Numbered from the stretch's first letter, positions 45,940-55,390 are shown. The stretch is DNA of 64,000 bases from Bacteroidota bacterium (GCA_029555415.1 JAKPSI010000002.1:81078-145077); one strand, 5' to 3'. Translations and numbers: made by a program. Notes: a model not told the origin generated them from the letters alone.

Positions 45940-47295
45940 TTATTTGGTTGATTTGAATAAGGTGTAGTTCATGGAAGCGTTATCGCTGTCAGACATGTAT
46001 AACAAATAGCCGTTCTTCACCGCGATCAGTTGGGCGTTGTAAACGGTGGTCTTTCCACCTAACCGGTTGGAAGCAGTGATACTCCAGTCGCTGAGCCGGA
46101 ATGGCCCTGCGAAATCCTGTCCGCCGAATTGCGTGGAACCTCCGTTCATATTCGCCGAACGGTACACACTTTTATAGGTGCCATCAGCATTGAATGTGAA
46201 TTCATCGGTGGTGGAGATCGCATGTGTATAGGCATACGCGTCGGTCAGCACATTGAAATAGTCTACACTACCGCCCCCGCCGCCTTTCCAGGTGCCCGTG
46301 ATATCATTCTGGGTAAGCGCGAACTTATTGTACGTCAGCATCCGGTCGATATCGTTTGGGTGGGGGAATTGCTGGCGGTAGCTGTTTTCGTTGGCGGCCA
46401 CGACCACGATCGGCCGGGCACCCCCGCTGTACACGATCTTGATGGCCACGAAACAGGACCGGCCCGTTTTTTTCTCAATGGCCTGGCCCTGCATATGATA
46501 AATGACCGGGTATTCTACACCGCTCCATTTTTGTGGTGCACTGACCGTGTAATAAGGTTCCACATATTTACTCCAGTAGTAGGCAGGTGCGTCAGTGGTG
46601 TTGGGCCGGGCATCATCCAGCGCCGGATCGATATAGCGGAGTTGTACTTCCATATCGCCCTTCGTTACTTTAACGAAGTCGCTTAGCGCCGTGGCGTACC
46701 ATCCGTCATCGAAATTCGTATTGGATTTGGTCAGCTTCAGTGATCCCGGTGTGATCGTGTTGTTGCTGACCGGTTTTTCCGGGACAGGCACATTCGCTGT
46801 ACGCACGAACTTGTTCTCGAAGGGCTTTAAAGCGGCCCTGAACTTTGCGGCGGCGGGTTCGAATTTTTTATCTGAATAGACCGCTACTGTACAGTAAGTG
46901 ATATCGCCTTTGCTGAAAGTTGAAATACTGATCGTGAAGGGTTGTCTGCCATACACACCTTTCGCCATCCCACTGACCGATCGCCATTCATTCAGGGAGT
47001 CGATGCGTTTTGATTCGGGTCCAGCGACTTTTTGAGAAGGGTTTCTGGCTAATAGATCCCAGTTCGCATTAAAATCCTTTTGGACATCCTGCGCTCCCGT
47101 CACGGCAGGGTATAAGAACAGCTGACAGTATTGCCGGCCTTCATTTTTATAGTAGTACAGATATTTTGTGTTTTCTTTTAGCTGAAAGCCGGCAGGGATC
47201 TCGTAGGAAAAAATATCAAATGATGAAGTTTGCTGTCCGTTCGCCCGGAAGAATATGGCCAGAAGCAGCACAAAGATGATGGGCAGATGTTTCAT
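45940..47295 (-). CDS. Exported protein with C-terminal lipocalin-like domain, function unknown
   Basis: This 451-residue protein has a signal peptide (MKHLPIIFVLLLAIFFRANGQ). The N-terminal 170 residues (IPAGFQLKENTKYLYYYKNE, QLFLYPAVTG) form an alpha/beta domain; the middle is rich in Tyr, Trp and Pro. The C-terminal part (about 335-450; DITGTWKGG, TTDEFTFNADGTYKSVYRS, YNAQLIAVKNGYLLYMSDSD) has the GTW start and barrel pattern of lipocalin-like domains. It lies 9 bases after the RCC1 protein gene and 7 bases before the 179-residue protein gene, so the three genes form an operon of exported proteins. Confidence 0.8.
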   Translation of the reverse strand: MKHLPIIFVLLLAIFFRANGQQTSSFDIFSYEIPAGFQLKENTKYLYYYKNEGRQYCQLFLYPAVTGAQDVQKDFNANWDLLARNPSQKVAGPESKRIDSLNEWRSVSGMAKGVYGRQPFTISISTFSKGDITYCTVAVYSDKKFEPAAAKFRAALKPFENKFVRTANVPVPEKPVSNNTITPGSLKLTKSNTNFDDGWYATALSDFVKVTKGDMEVQLRYIDPALDDARPNTTDAPAYYWSKYVEPYYTVSAPQKWSGVEYPVIYHMQGQAIEKKTGRSCFVAIKIVYSGGARPIVVVAANENSYRQQFPHPNDIDRMLTYNKFALTQNDITGTWKGGGGGSVDYFNVLTDAYAYTHAISTTDEFTFNADGTYKSVYRSANMNGGSTQFGGQDFAGPFRLSDWSITASNRLGGKTTVYNAQLIAVKNGYLLYMSDSDNASMNYTLFKSTK

Positions 47296-47304
47296 GTTCC
47301 TGTT

Positions 47305-48966
47305 TTATTGTTTTACAAAAAGGATGGTCCTGGATTCATATGGCGTTTGCAGCAAAGCTGTGTATATCCCCTCCGGCAGTTTTGAAATATCGATTGACCG
47401 CTGTGTTTCTCCTGGTTGTGCGGTAGTTTGTAAAACGGCTTTTCCCTGCTGATCGATGATCTTTATCGCTGCGGCTCCGCTTTGTTTTGAAAAGTGGACC
47501 ATGACCACATTTCTTGCCGGGTTAGGGGATACGGAGAGTATAACGGAAGGGGATACCTTGTAAACGGAGACGATAGCTGAATAACTGAACTTACCGTTCA
47601 GATCGGTTTGTTTGATGCGGTAATAGTTCGTTCCGGCCGGCGCGTTGTGATGAATAAAGGAATAGGTACGGATGTCATTGCTGTTACCTGCAGCAGCAAC
47701 GGTTGCGACCTTTGTATAAGCGATCCCATTCAGACTGTGTTCTATTTCAAACTCCTTCACATCCTTTTCGGAAGCGGTCGCCCATTTCAGCCAAACTGCA
47801 TTGTTTTGTAACCGGCCCTGAAAGTAAAGCCAGGTAAGGGGCAGCACGCCACCGCAATTGAGTGCCGAGGGACTGTTCTGATTATTGATCGTTCCGTCAC
47901 CGAGCTGTCCGTCACTATTTCCTCCCCATGACCAGGCCGTATTATCGGCTCTTGTACTTACAGTAAAGTAACTGCCCGCATCCGCTACACTCCAGTTCGT
48001 TGCTGTTCCGCATTGTGTGGGAACACTTACTGATGTGTTTGTGCTGATCCCTAATTGACCAAGAAAATTATTTCCCCAGGCCCATAAACTTCCATCTGTT
48101 CTGATCGCAACAGAATAGTCTTCTCCTGCAGATATACTTTGCCAGTTCGTACCGGCGCCTGCCTGTATGGGTGTGTTCTGCGGATCGTTCGTGCCATCAC
48201 CGAGTGCACCGAAATTATTGTTTCCCCAGCTCCATAGCGTTCCATCTGTTTTGATGGCCAGGCTGTGACTCCATCCTGCCGCAACAGTTTGCCAGTTGGT
48301 GCCTGAACCGATTTGAACAGGCGTGTATCTGTCCGTATTCGTACCATCACCTAATTCGCCTGAATTGTTCCGGCCCCAAACCCACAGGGTGCCATTGGAT
48401 TTTGTTGCCATTGAATGATACATCGTAGTTGAGAAACTTTCCCAATCCGCATCAGTGCCGATCTGGAGAGGTGTTCCTACACTATTAGGGGGTGTACCAT
48501 TACCGCACTGACCAACTGAGTTGCCACCCCATGACCATAAGGTCCCGTTTGCTTTTTTAGCCAATGTATGTTCCGTTCCTGCACTCACTGCCACCCAATC
48601 GTTATCCGTTCCGACCTGGATCGGGACATTACTGTCCGTATTCGTTCCGTTACCCAACTCCGATTCTGCATTCCGGCCCCATGCCCACAAAGTGCCATTT
48701 GTCTTTATGGCCATTGAATGTTCAGATCCGGCGGAAACAGATGCCCAGTTCGTGGCGGTGCCGACCTGAACTGGAATATAGCTGACCGGATCATTTGTGC
48801 CGTTACCCAGCTGGCCTGAATTATTGAGACCCCAGGCCCAAAGGGTGCCATCCGTTCTAATGGCAAGCGTGTGAGCGTAGCCGGCACTGATCTTTTGCCA
48901 GCATTGAGCGGAAAGTTGAAACTGTACACATGTTAAGACAAGGAGCAGATAAATTTTATTTTTCAT
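47305..48966 (-). CDS. Secreted RCC1-repeat propeller protein with T9SS sorting domain
   Basis: This 553-residue protein has a signal peptide and seven RCC1-type repeats (about 30-380), each built on a GTLWAWGxNxxGQLGNGT-type core and an AGxxHSxAI-like end, enough for a closed seven-bladed propeller. A linker region (about 385-470; NGIAYTKVATVAAAGNS, TNYYRIKQTDLNGKFSYS) resembles fibronectin III. The end (about 478-553; SVSPNPARNVVMVHF, IKIIDQQGKAVLQ, LPEGIYTALL) is a type A T9SS C-terminal sorting domain, so it should cross the outer membrane by the type IX system. It leads the operon and is divergent from the TPR histidine kinase gene. Confidence 0.93.
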   Translation of the reverse strand: MKNKIYLLLVLTCVQFQLSAQCWQKISAGYAHTLAIRTDGTLWAWGLNNSGQLGNGTNDPVSYIPVQVGTATNWASVSAGSEHSMAIKTNGTLWAWGRNAESELGNGTNTDSNVPIQVGTDNDWVAVSAGTEHTLAKKANGTLWSWGGNSVGQCGNGTPPNSVGTPLQIGTDADWESFSTTMYHSMATKSNGTLWVWGRNNSGELGDGTNTDRYTPVQIGSGTNWQTVAAGWSHSLAIKTDGTLWSWGNNNFGALGDGTNDPQNTPIQAGAGTNWQSISAGEDYSVAIRTDGSLWAWGNNFLGQLGISTNTSVSVPTQCGTATNWSVADAGSYFTVSTRADNTAWSWGGNSDGQLGDGTINNQNSPSALNCGGVLPLTWLYFQGRLQNNAVWLKWATASEKDVKEFEIEHSLNGIAYTKVATVAAAGNSNDIRTYSFIHHNAPAGTNYYRIKQTDLNGKFSYSAIVSVYKVSPSVILSVSPNPARNVVMVHFSKQSGAAAIKIIDQQGKAVLQTTAQPGETQRSIDISKLPEGIYTALLQTPYESRTILFVKQ

Positions 48967-49038
48967 TCCGGTTGTTTTCAGGTCAACAAAACTTCAATAA
49001 TTCGAATAGGAAAACAATCCCCCGAACGCCTGTTTTTC

Positions 49039-49058
49039 CCATCCCCTGAACAGGGGAT
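49039..49058. repeat. Inverted repeat in the divergent promoter region
   Basis: ATCCCCTG, AA and CAGGGGAT (49041-49058) form a perfect 8-bp inverted repeat with a 2-base gap between the divergent RCC1 and TPR histidine kinase genes. The symmetry suits an operator half-site pair as well as a hairpin. Confidence 0.5.
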
Positions 49059-49134
49059 TTTGTTGGAAAAGTTGGGAATGTGTAAAAGGTTGTCTTACTT
49101 TAATCCGGATTATTCCTGCCACGCAAATAAGCTC

Positions 49135-51069
49135 ATGAACCGCCTGCTTGTTTTATTCTTCTTACTTCCTTTCCAGCGATCGCTGGCGCAGACCGATCCG
49201 GTAAAGGACAGCCTGCTCGCGGTCTTTTCAGCATCAAAAGAAGATACGGGTAAAGTGCTTGCCGCTATTAAGCTTGGGCAATACTTAGAGTATAACGATC
49301 TGGAGTCAGCGAAGTATTATTATCTGCAGGCAAAGCAGTTGAGTGAAAAACTGCATTACACCATGGGCGTACTGAAATATTATGCCAACTATACCGCGGT
49401 GCTGAATCTGCAAGCCAGGTTCGATTCCGCGCTTTTGCTCAATCAGCAAGCGCTTTCACTGGCGAAGGAATACGGGAATGAAGAGCGGATCATCGTGGCG
49501 CAGCAGAATCTCTCCGCCACCTATACATACCTCCTGGATTATGAAAATGCATTGCGGTATCTGTTGCCTTCGGTCTCTTATTTTGAAAAGACGAAGAATG
49601 ATGTGCGCCTTAGTCTCATCTATGATAACCTCGGTGTGATCTACCGGGAAACAAAACAGTACGATAAAGCGCTTGAATACCATAACAAGGCGCTGACCAT
49701 TGCCCGTAAGAATGGTGAGCCATACGATATCGCGAATGTTTTATCCAATCTGGGGTTGGCCTATACCAGTTCAGGGAACTATGATACCGCAATGTTGGTC
49801 TTGCGTGAATCCCTGGCCATCGCGAAAAAAGAAAGATTCGATAACCTGCTTTCCCTTACCACGGGTAATATCAGTGACCTGCTCATCAAACAGGGGAAAT
49901 ATGACAGTCTCGGTTACTACAGTGAAGAAGGCTTGCGTCTTGCCGCACAGGTGGGCGACAGCCTGATCATGGTGAATAATATATATGGTATCGCTCTGGC
50001 GGCTTTTTATGAAAAGGATTTCAGGAAAAGTGAAGAGAAAGCAACGTACGGATTTGCAATGGCGCAAAGGCGGAATTATCCGGAGCCCGCACAGTTATTC
50101 GCGGAACTTCTGTCCGAATTGGCGCTGGTGAATGGCGACTTAAAGACCTATGATCATTACAACCGGTTAAGCAGAGCATTGGCGGAAAAGCACTTCAGTG
50201 AGAAAATGCAGCAGAATGTACAGATGCTGGATAAGAAATTCGATACGGAGAAAAAAGAACAGCAACTGATCATTCAGCAAGCCACGATCAGCCGGAAGAA
50301 TACACTGAACTATATTTTCATCGGGAGTACGATCGCATTGCTGCTGATCTCCTTGCTCTCTTACCGTACCTATGCGCAACGCCGCAAATTGCAGGAACAA
50401 AAGATCGCCGATCTGGAAAAAGAAAAACTATTGTCCGCTACACGCTCCCTTTTACAAGGCCAGGCTGATGAACGAAGCCGGCTGGCCAAGGACCTGCATG
50501 ATGGTCTGGGTGGGATGCTCAGCGGCATCAAACTTCAATTGGGAGCTATGAAAGGAAATCTGATCTTATCTGAAGAACATGGCAGGACATTCAACAATGC
50601 GCTCACCAAACTGGATGAATCCATCAGTGAAATGAGAAGGGTGGCGCATAATATGATGCCGGAAGCATTGGTGAAACTCGGATTACAGCAGGCCTTACAG
50701 GATTTCTGTGATGGCTTATCTGAATCACAGTCCTTTAAGATCAACTGTGAATTCTACGGACTGGAAAAACGCATGCAGCCTGCCGTGGAGATCGTTGTGT
50801 ACCGCATCGTACAGGAACTGCTCACCAATGCGGTCAGGCATTCCGGTGCTACATCCATACTGGCCCAGGTGATGCGGCAGGAGAATGACCTCTCGATTAC
50901 GATCGAAGATAATGGCAAAGGATTCGATAAAGGGACAGCATCTCAGGGAGCAGGTTTGAAGAATATTATTTCGCGGGTGGATTACCTGAAAGGTCAGCTG
51001 GATATCAAAACGGCACCGGGTGCAGGAACATCCGTTCATATCAATTGTGTGATCGAAGAAAATGGATAA
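49135..51069 (+). CDS. TPR-sensor histidine kinase
   Basis: This 644-residue protein starts with a signal peptide (MNRLLVLFFLLPFQRSLAQ) and a periplasmic region of about seven tetratricopeptide repeats (about 30-370, such as YDNLGVIYRETKQYDKALEYHNKAL). A transmembrane helix follows at about 388-405 (YIFIGSTIALLLISLLS), then a coiled coil and a HisKA_3-type kinase: phosphoacceptor His455 in DLHDGLGG and N-box ELLTNAVRHSGA near 563-574, then DNGKGF. It phosphorylates the NarL-type regulator encoded immediately after, with which it overlaps by 8 bases. Divergent from the exported-protein operon, which it may control. Confidence 0.94.
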   Translation: MNRLLVLFFLLPFQRSLAQTDPVKDSLLAVFSASKEDTGKVLAAIKLGQYLEYNDLESAKYYYLQAKQLSEKLHYTMGVLKYYANYTAVLNLQARFDSALLLNQQALSLAKEYGNEERIIVAQQNLSATYTYLLDYENALRYLLPSVSYFEKTKNDVRLSLIYDNLGVIYRETKQYDKALEYHNKALTIARKNGEPYDIANVLSNLGLAYTSSGNYDTAMLVLRESLAIAKKERFDNLLSLTTGNISDLLIKQGKYDSLGYYSEEGLRLAAQVGDSLIMVNNIYGIALAAFYEKDFRKSEEKATYGFAMAQRRNYPEPAQLFAELLSELALVNGDLKTYDHYNRLSRALAEKHFSEKMQQNVQMLDKKFDTEKKEQQLIIQQATISRKNTLNYIFIGSTIALLLISLLSYRTYAQRRKLQEQKIADLEKEKLLSATRSLLQGQADERSRLAKDLHDGLGGMLSGIKLQLGAMKGNLILSEEHGRTFNNALTKLDESISEMRRVAHNMMPEALVKLGLQQALQDFCDGLSESQSFKINCEFYGLEKRMQPAVEIVVYRIVQELLTNAVRHSGATSILAQVMRQENDLSITIEDNGKGFDKGTASQGAGLKNIISRVDYLKGQLDIKTAPGAGTSVHINCVIEENG

Positions 51070-51685
51070 GATCAGGATCATAGTGGTGGATGACCATCCG
51101 ATGGTACTGGAAGGTATGCGCGGCATGCTTTCCCAGATCGGTTTTGTGGAACTGGCAGGACTGGCTGCCAATGCGTATGAAGCAATGACAATACTCAAGG
51201 CATCAGCCGCTGACATCGTTATAACGGACATCAACATGCCGGAGATCAGTGGTATTGAACTGGCCGCTAAGATCAGGACGGAATTTCCGAAAGTGAAGAT
51301 CATCGCGATGAGCACGTTCAAAGAAAGGAGTTATATCTCGCAGATGATACAGAACGGAGCATCCGGTTATCTGGTGAAAAGCGCTTCAAGGGAAGAGATC
51401 GAAGAAGCGATCCTGAGTGTTCACGAAGGGAAATTATATATGAGCCTTGATGTCAGCCTTTCTAGCGCCGATAAACAGGAGATGGTCAATGTCCCGATGC
51501 TCAGTTCCCGGGAGAAAGAAGTGCTGCTCTTAATTGCGGATGGCATGACGAATCCCCAGATCGCCTCAAAGTTGTTCATCAGCCTGCATACGGTGGACAG
51601 TCACCGCAAAAACCTCCTCACCAAATTCTCGGTTAATAATACTGCCAGCCTGATCAAACAGGCCGCGAAGTTCAATTTGATCTAG
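51062..51685 (+). CDS. NarL/FixJ-type response regulator
   Basis: This 207-residue response regulator has a receiver domain with phosphorylated Asp56 (VITDINMPEIS) and acidic pocket near IIVVDDHPM (5-13), plus the Lys of LVKSAS. A LuxR-type helix-turn-helix follows at about 145-205 (LSSREKEVLLLIADGMTNPQ, IASKLFISLHTVDSHRKNLL). It overlaps the kinase gene by 8 bases, so the two are one translational unit. DNA targets are not known; the inverted repeat at 49041-49058 is a candidate site. Confidence 0.96.
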   Translation: MDKIRIIVVDDHPMVLEGMRGMLSQIGFVELAGLAANAYEAMTILKASAADIVITDINMPEISGIELAAKIRTEFPKVKIIAMSTFKERSYISQMIQNGASGYLVKSASREEIEEAILSVHEGKLYMSLDVSLSSADKQEMVNVPMLSSREKEVLLLIADGMTNPQIASKLFISLHTVDSHRKNLLTKFSVNNTASLIKQAAKFNLI

Positions 51686-51742
51686 GATGATGATCAGGAC
51701 TGTGGGTTCTGACTATTGACTACCGACTCTAGGCTATAGACT

Positions 51743-51776
51743 AAAAAAAGCCTCACTGGAACAGTGAGGCTTTTTT
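51743..51776. terminator. Bidirectional terminator between regulator gene and tRNA-Glu
   Basis: AAAAAAAGCCTCACT, GGAAC and AGTGAGGCTTTTTT form a symmetric stem-loop with T runs on both strands. Its last T base is shared with the CCA end of tRNA-Glu, so the tRNA transcript (minus strand) and the regulator transcript (plus) both end here. Confidence 0.92.
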
Positions 51777-51850
51777 GGTAGCCCGTACGAGATTCGAACT
51801 CGTATCACCACCGTGAAAGGGTGGTGTCCTAACCCTTAGACGAACGGGCC
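51776..51850 (-). tRNA. tRNA-Glu (UUC anticodon)
   Basis: The minus strand gives a 75-base cloverleaf with 5' GGCCCGT paired to ACGGGCT (one G-U), discriminator A and encoded CCA. The D-arm contains TCTAAGGGTTAGGACA, the anticodon loop is CTTTCAC with anticodon TTC, and the T-arm contains GTTCGAATC. This is glutamate tRNA. Confidence 0.97.
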
Positions 51851-52118
51851 GTCTTTTGAGCGCTGACCAGGGGCGTCAGTACCGTTTTAGGGACGGCAAA
51901 GATAGGCCTGCGACAGTTTTTAGCCAAAACTTTTTCTTATTCTTTTTAGCCCGGCCGTTACGCCCTCCACACCTGCATTTCAGGTGGTTAAATGAGCTCC
52001 GGATATGGTCCGGATCAGCCGCCACCCTGACCGGAATTACTCCTTTTCCTAACACCTGTTGTTCTTCTTAATCCTTAACTTCGCCTTCCCAATAACCAAA
52101 TAAAACGTAGAATCAATC

Positions 52119-53132
52119 ATGAGCACAGTTAAAGTCGCGATCAACGGATTCGGGCGCATTGGCCGCCTGGTGTACCGCCAGATCTATAAAATGGAAGGAA
52201 TTGACGTCGTTGCTATCAATGACCTCACCAGTCCTAAAGTATTAGCACACCTGCTGAAATACGACAGCGCCCAGGGCCGCTTCGATGCAGATGTAAAAGC
52301 TACCGAGAACTCCATCGTTGTCAACGGTGATGAAGTGAAGATCTACGCACAAAAGAATCCTGCTGAAATTCCCTGGGCTTCCCACGGAGTGGACGTAGTA
52401 CTCGAGTGCACTGGTTTCTTCACCGATAAGGATAAAGCAGCCGCTCACCTGACCGCAGGTGCAAAACGCGTTGTGATCTCCGCTCCTGCAACCGGTGATC
52501 TGAAAACCGTTGTGTTCAACGTGAACCACAAGATCCTCGACGGAAGTGAAACCATCATCTCCTGCGCATCCTGCACCACCAACTGCCTCGCACCGATGGC
52601 GAAAGTGCTGCAAGACAATTATGGTATCGAAATGGGTGTTATGACAACCGTGCACGCCTATACCAACGACCAGAACACACTCGACGCACCGCACCCCAAA
52701 GGTGACCTGCGCCGCGCCCGTGCCGCTGCCGCCAGCATCGTGCCCAACTCAACCGGCGCCGCTAAAGCGATCGGTCTGGTACTGCCCGAACTGAAAGGCA
52801 AACTCGATGGTGGTGCACAACGCGTTCCCACCATTACCGGTTCTCTTACTGAACTGACCACTGTACTGAATAAGAAAGTGACCGCTGAAGAGATCAACGC
52901 TGCGATGAAAGCCGCCAGCAACGAAAGCTTCGGTTATACAGAAGACGAGATCGTGAGCAGCGATGTGATCGGTATCCACTTCGGTTCACTGTTCGACGCA
53001 ACACAGACGAAAGTGCTGACCGTAGGCGACAAACAACTGGTGAAGACTGTTAGCTGGTACGATAACGAAATGAGCTACGTGAGCCAATTGGTGCGCACGG
53101 TGCATTATTTCGCCGGACTGATCAGTAAATAA
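52119..53132 (+). CDS. gap: Glyceraldehyde-3-phosphate dehydrogenase
   Basis: The 337-residue glycolytic enzyme oxidises glyceraldehyde 3-phosphate with NAD and phosphate. The N-terminal NAD fold starts INGFGRIGR (8-16), the catalytic Cys152 is in [12 protein letters not shown] and WYDNEMSY lies near 313-320. The length is normal. A TAACTTCG box about 40 bases upstream has one mismatch to TAnnTTTG. The gene has its own terminator and is separated from pgk by 363 bases of repeat DNA, so the two glycolytic genes are not one operon. Confidence 0.98.
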   Translation: MSTVKVAINGFGRIGRLVYRQIYKMEGIDVVAINDLTSPKVLAHLLKYDSAQGRFDADVKATENSIVVNGDEVKIYAQKNPAEIPWASHGVDVVLECTGFFTDKDKAAAHLTAGAKRVVISAPATGDLKTVVFNVNHKILDGSETIISCASCTTNCLAPMAKVLQDNYGIEMGVMTTVHAYTNDQNTLDAPHPKGDLRRARAAAASIVPNSTGAAKAIGLVLPELKGKLDGGAQRVPTITGSLTELTTVLNKKVTAEEINAAMKAASNESFGYTEDEIVSSDVIGIHFGSLFDATQTKVLTVGDKQLVKTVSWYDNEMSYVSQLVRTVHYFAGLISK

Positions 53133-53155
53133 TCATGAAACAGATTGACGATACG

Positions 53156-53186
53156 AAGCCAGGGTTTTTGACTCTGGCTTTTTTTT
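53156..53186 (+). terminator. Intrinsic terminator of gap
   Basis: AAGCCAG, an 11-base loop and CTGGCTT form a 7-bp stem followed by six further T residues, 24 bases after the gap stop codon. Confidence 0.9.
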
Positions 53187-53193
53187 ATGTCAC

Positions 53194-53215
53194 ACCTGCC
53201 TGCCGGCAGGCAGGT
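53194..53215. repeat. 22-base perfect palindrome
   Basis: The 22 bases at 53194-53215 equal their own reverse complement, with core CTGCCGGCAG. It lies just downstream of the gap terminator and is followed by CACATAG-family words (to 53250). Similar GC palindromes occur between genes in other Bacteroidota, but only one copy is in this window. Confidence 0.85.
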
Positions 53216-53260
53216 AGGCACATGGGGCACATAGACCTGAACACATAGCTGACCCCCGGC

Positions 53261-53372
53261 ACGCCTTTGTTGGTGTTATCACCAACAGCTCGGTTGTAGG
53301 AGTAGCGCGGCATCACTTTTTGATCGCAGGTCGTTTCAATTTGTTTGTTGGTGATAACACCAACAAAGGCGT
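53261..53372. repeat. 27-bp perfect inverted repeat with nested hairpins
   Basis: The 27 bases at 53261-53287 are the exact reverse complement of those at 53346-53372. Each arm contains TTGGTGTTATCACCAA (or its complement), a near-palindrome that can fold on its own. The 58-base centre has no reading frame of note. It sits between gap and pgk. The structure resembles a REP/BIME pair. No transposase lies nearby. Confidence 0.85.
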
Positions 53373-53430
53373 ATACGCGGAAAAACCACTCACCAAGATG
53401 TAAAAGAATGCAACAATGATTCCCGGATCT

Positions 53431-53463
53431 GCTTGCAGCTAACAGCTTATAGCTTGCAGCTTT
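53431..53463. repeat. AGCTTATAGC-family tract upstream of pgk
   Basis: GCTTGCAGCTAACAGCTTAT / AGCTTGCAGCTTT is a member of the AGCTTATAGC word family placed directly before the pgk promoter element. Confidence 0.7.
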
Positions 53464-53468
53464 TTCAT

Positions 53469-53476
53469 TAAATTTG
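53469..53476 (+). promoter_or_regulatory. Promoter -7 element TAAATTTG of pgk
   Basis: TAAATTTG matches TAnnTTTG exactly, 20 bases before the pgk ATG. The region where the -33 box would sit is taken by the AGCTTATAGC repeat tract, so the repeat may form part of the promoter. Confidence 0.55.
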
Positions 53477-53495
53477 AATCCTCAAAACACAAACC

Positions 53496-54689
53496 ATGTC
53501 TAAATTCTCTGATCATTCATTCGCCGGCCAGAAAGCCCTTATCCGCGTGGATTTCAACGTTCCTCTCAATGCGGAATTCCAGATCACCGATGATAACCGT
53601 ATGCGCGCCGCGATACCCACCATCAAAAAGATCCTGAACGACGGCGGCTCCGTCATCCTCATGAGTCACCTCGGACGCCCGAAAGACGGTCCCACCAATA
53701 AATATTCACTCAAACATATCGTTCCGCATCTCGCTGAACTGACCGGTGTTCCTGTGCAGTTCGCGGACGACTGCATCGGCGAACAGGCCACACAATTATC
53801 AACCGCACTCAAACCCGGTGAAGTATTACTGCTCGAGAATCTTCGTTTCTATAAAGAAGAAGAAAAAGGCGATAAAGCTTTCGCTGAAAAATTATCCAAA
53901 CTCGGTGATGTATGGGTGAACGATGCTTTCGGTACCGCACACCGCGCGCACGCTTCCACTGCAGTCATTGCACAGTTCTTCCCCAAAGCCAACCGTTTCT
54001 TCGGACTCGTTATGGAAGGTGAAGTAGCCAGCGCGGAAAAAGTGATGCACAGCACCGACAAACCTTTTACTGCCATCATCGGTGGTGCCAAGGTATCGGA
54101 CAAGATCCTCATCATTGAAAATCTGCTCGAACGCGCGACCGATATCATCATCGGCGGCGGTATGGCATATACCTTCATTAAAGCGACCGGCGGAAAGATT
54201 GGCAGTTCCCTCTGTGAAGAAGACCGCCTGCAAACGGCCCTCGACCTGCTCAAAAAGGCAGAAGAAAAGGGTGTCAACATTCACCTGCCTTCCGATTCGG
54301 TGATCGCCGACAAATTCGCGGCGGATGCCGAGATCTCATCGGCGAGCAGTGACCATATTCCCGACGGATGGATGGGTCTCGATATCGGCGCCAACGCCTG
54401 CGAACAGTTCGGTAACGTCATCAAACACTCGAAGATCATTCTCTGGAACGGTCCCATGGGAGTTTTCGAAATGCACAACTTCCAGCACGGTACCCGTAAC
54501 ATGGCGCATTGCATCGCGGAAGCCACGCAGCTCGGGGCTTTCAGCCTGGTCGGCGGGGGTGATTCCGTAGCCGCTGTGAACCAGTTCGGCTTCGCCGACA
54601 AGGTCAGTTATGTGTCCACCGGCGGGGGTGCCATGCTCGAATATTTCGAGGGTAAAGTACTCCCCGGCATCGCCGCGGTGAACGAATAA
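53496..54689 (+). CDS. pgk: Phosphoglycerate kinase
   Basis: The 397-residue glycolytic kinase makes ATP from 1,3-bisphosphoglycerate. The N-terminal RVDFNVPLN motif (17-25), SHLGRPK near 57-63, [11 protein letters not shown] near 111-121, [11 protein letters not shown] near 190-200 and the C-terminal [10 protein letters not shown] near 348-357 are present. The length is normal. It is transcribed from its own promoter after the repeat region. A 7-bp hairpin (54709-54737) follows the stop before the LemA operon. Confidence 0.98.
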   Translation: MSKFSDHSFAGQKALIRVDFNVPLNAEFQITDDNRMRAAIPTIKKILNDGGSVILMSHLGRPKDGPTNKYSLKHIVPHLAELTGVPVQFADDCIGEQATQLSTALKPGEVLLLENLRFYKEEEKGDKAFAEKLSKLGDVWVNDAFGTAHRAHASTAVIAQFFPKANRFFGLVMEGEVASAEKVMHSTDKPFTAIIGGAKVSDKILIIENLLERATDIIIGGGMAYTFIKATGGKIGSSLCEEDRLQTALDLLKKAEEKGVNIHLPSDSVIADKFAADAEISSASSDHIPDGWMGLDIGANACEQFGNVIKHSKIILWNGPMGVFEMHNFQHGTRNMAHCIAEATQLGAFSLVGGGDSVAAVNQFGFADKVSYVSTGGGAMLEYFEGKVLPGIAAVNE

Positions 54690-54708
54690 GCAATTTTGTC
54701 AGGTCAGG

Positions 54709-54737
54709 GGTATGGCACTCGCTTTGCGCCCCATACC
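54709..54737 (+). terminator. Weak hairpin after pgk
   Basis: GGTATGG and CCATACC form a 7-bp stem with a 15-base loop, 20 bases after the pgk stop, and a second small hairpin GGTC(A7)GACC follows. There is no T run, so termination is uncertain. Confidence 0.45.
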
Positions 54738-54788
54738 GCATTGGTCAAAAAAAGACCTAATTTTAGTAAAACAAAAAAACCTACAACC

Positions 54789-55382
54789 ATGAAAGGTACA
54801 CGTAACCTCACGTTATTAATTATACTCGGCCTGGTCCTCATCCTCGGTGTATGGGGCTGCAGCGGCTATAACGGTCTTGTAAAACAGGACGAATCCGTTA
54901 AGAACGCCTGGAACAATGTGAACACAGAATACCAGAAAAGGAATGACCTGGTCGATAACCTCGTGAACACCGTGAAAGGTGCTGCCGACTTTGAGAAATC
55001 AACCCTCACTGCTCTGGTGGAAGCACGCGCGAAAGCCACTTCAGTAAATTTCAAGGCCGATGACCTGACACCTGAAAAGGTAGCGCAGTTCCAGGCCGCA
55101 CAAAGCCAGATCTCCGGTTCACTGAGCCGCTTACTGGCCGTGGTAGAAAACTATCCTGACCTCAAAGCCAATCAGAACTTCCTGCAATTGCAGGGACAAC
55201 TGGAAGGTATCGAGAACGATATCCGCAACAGTCGTAAGAACTTCAACGATGCGGTGAATACTTACAACGTGAAGGTGCGTTCCTTCCCGATGAATTTCCT
55301 GAGTGGTATGTTCGGCTTCTCGAAGAAAGAAGGCTTCAAAGCTGATGAAGGCGCTGAAAAAGCTCCGAAAGTTAAATTCTAA
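54789..55382 (+). CDS. LemA family protein (first copy)
   Basis: This 197-residue protein has one N-terminal membrane helix (LLIILGLVLILGVWGC) then the LemA helical bundle. Family segments are YNGLVKQDESVKNAWNNV near 27-44, YQKRNDLVDNLVNTVKG near 47-63 and VKVRSFPMNFLSGMFGF near 161-177. The Cys after the helix could be lipidated. LemA proteins are small envelope proteins of uncertain function. A TAATTTTA box (one mismatch) lies about 30 bases upstream of the ATG. It is followed 8 bases later by a second LemA gene and two TPM-domain genes in the same direction. Confidence 0.92.
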   Translation: MKGTRNLTLLIILGLVLILGVWGCSGYNGLVKQDESVKNAWNNVNTEYQKRNDLVDNLVNTVKGAADFEKSTLTALVEARAKATSVNFKADDLTPEKVAQFQAAQSQISGSLSRLLAVVENYPDLKANQNFLQLQGQLEGIENDIRNSRKNFNDAVNTYNVKVRSFPMNFLSGMFGFSKKEGFKADEGAEKAPKVKF

Positions 55383-55390
55383 GCATTACC

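Noticed and set aside
53188..53495. Insertion sequence remnant between gap and pgk
   Set aside because: The inverted arms enclose only 58 bases and no transposase fragment or target duplication was seen; a REP-like element fits better.
52119..54689. gap-pgk operon
   Set aside because: A strong terminator follows gap and pgk has its own TAAATTTG element, so they are separate units despite shared direction.
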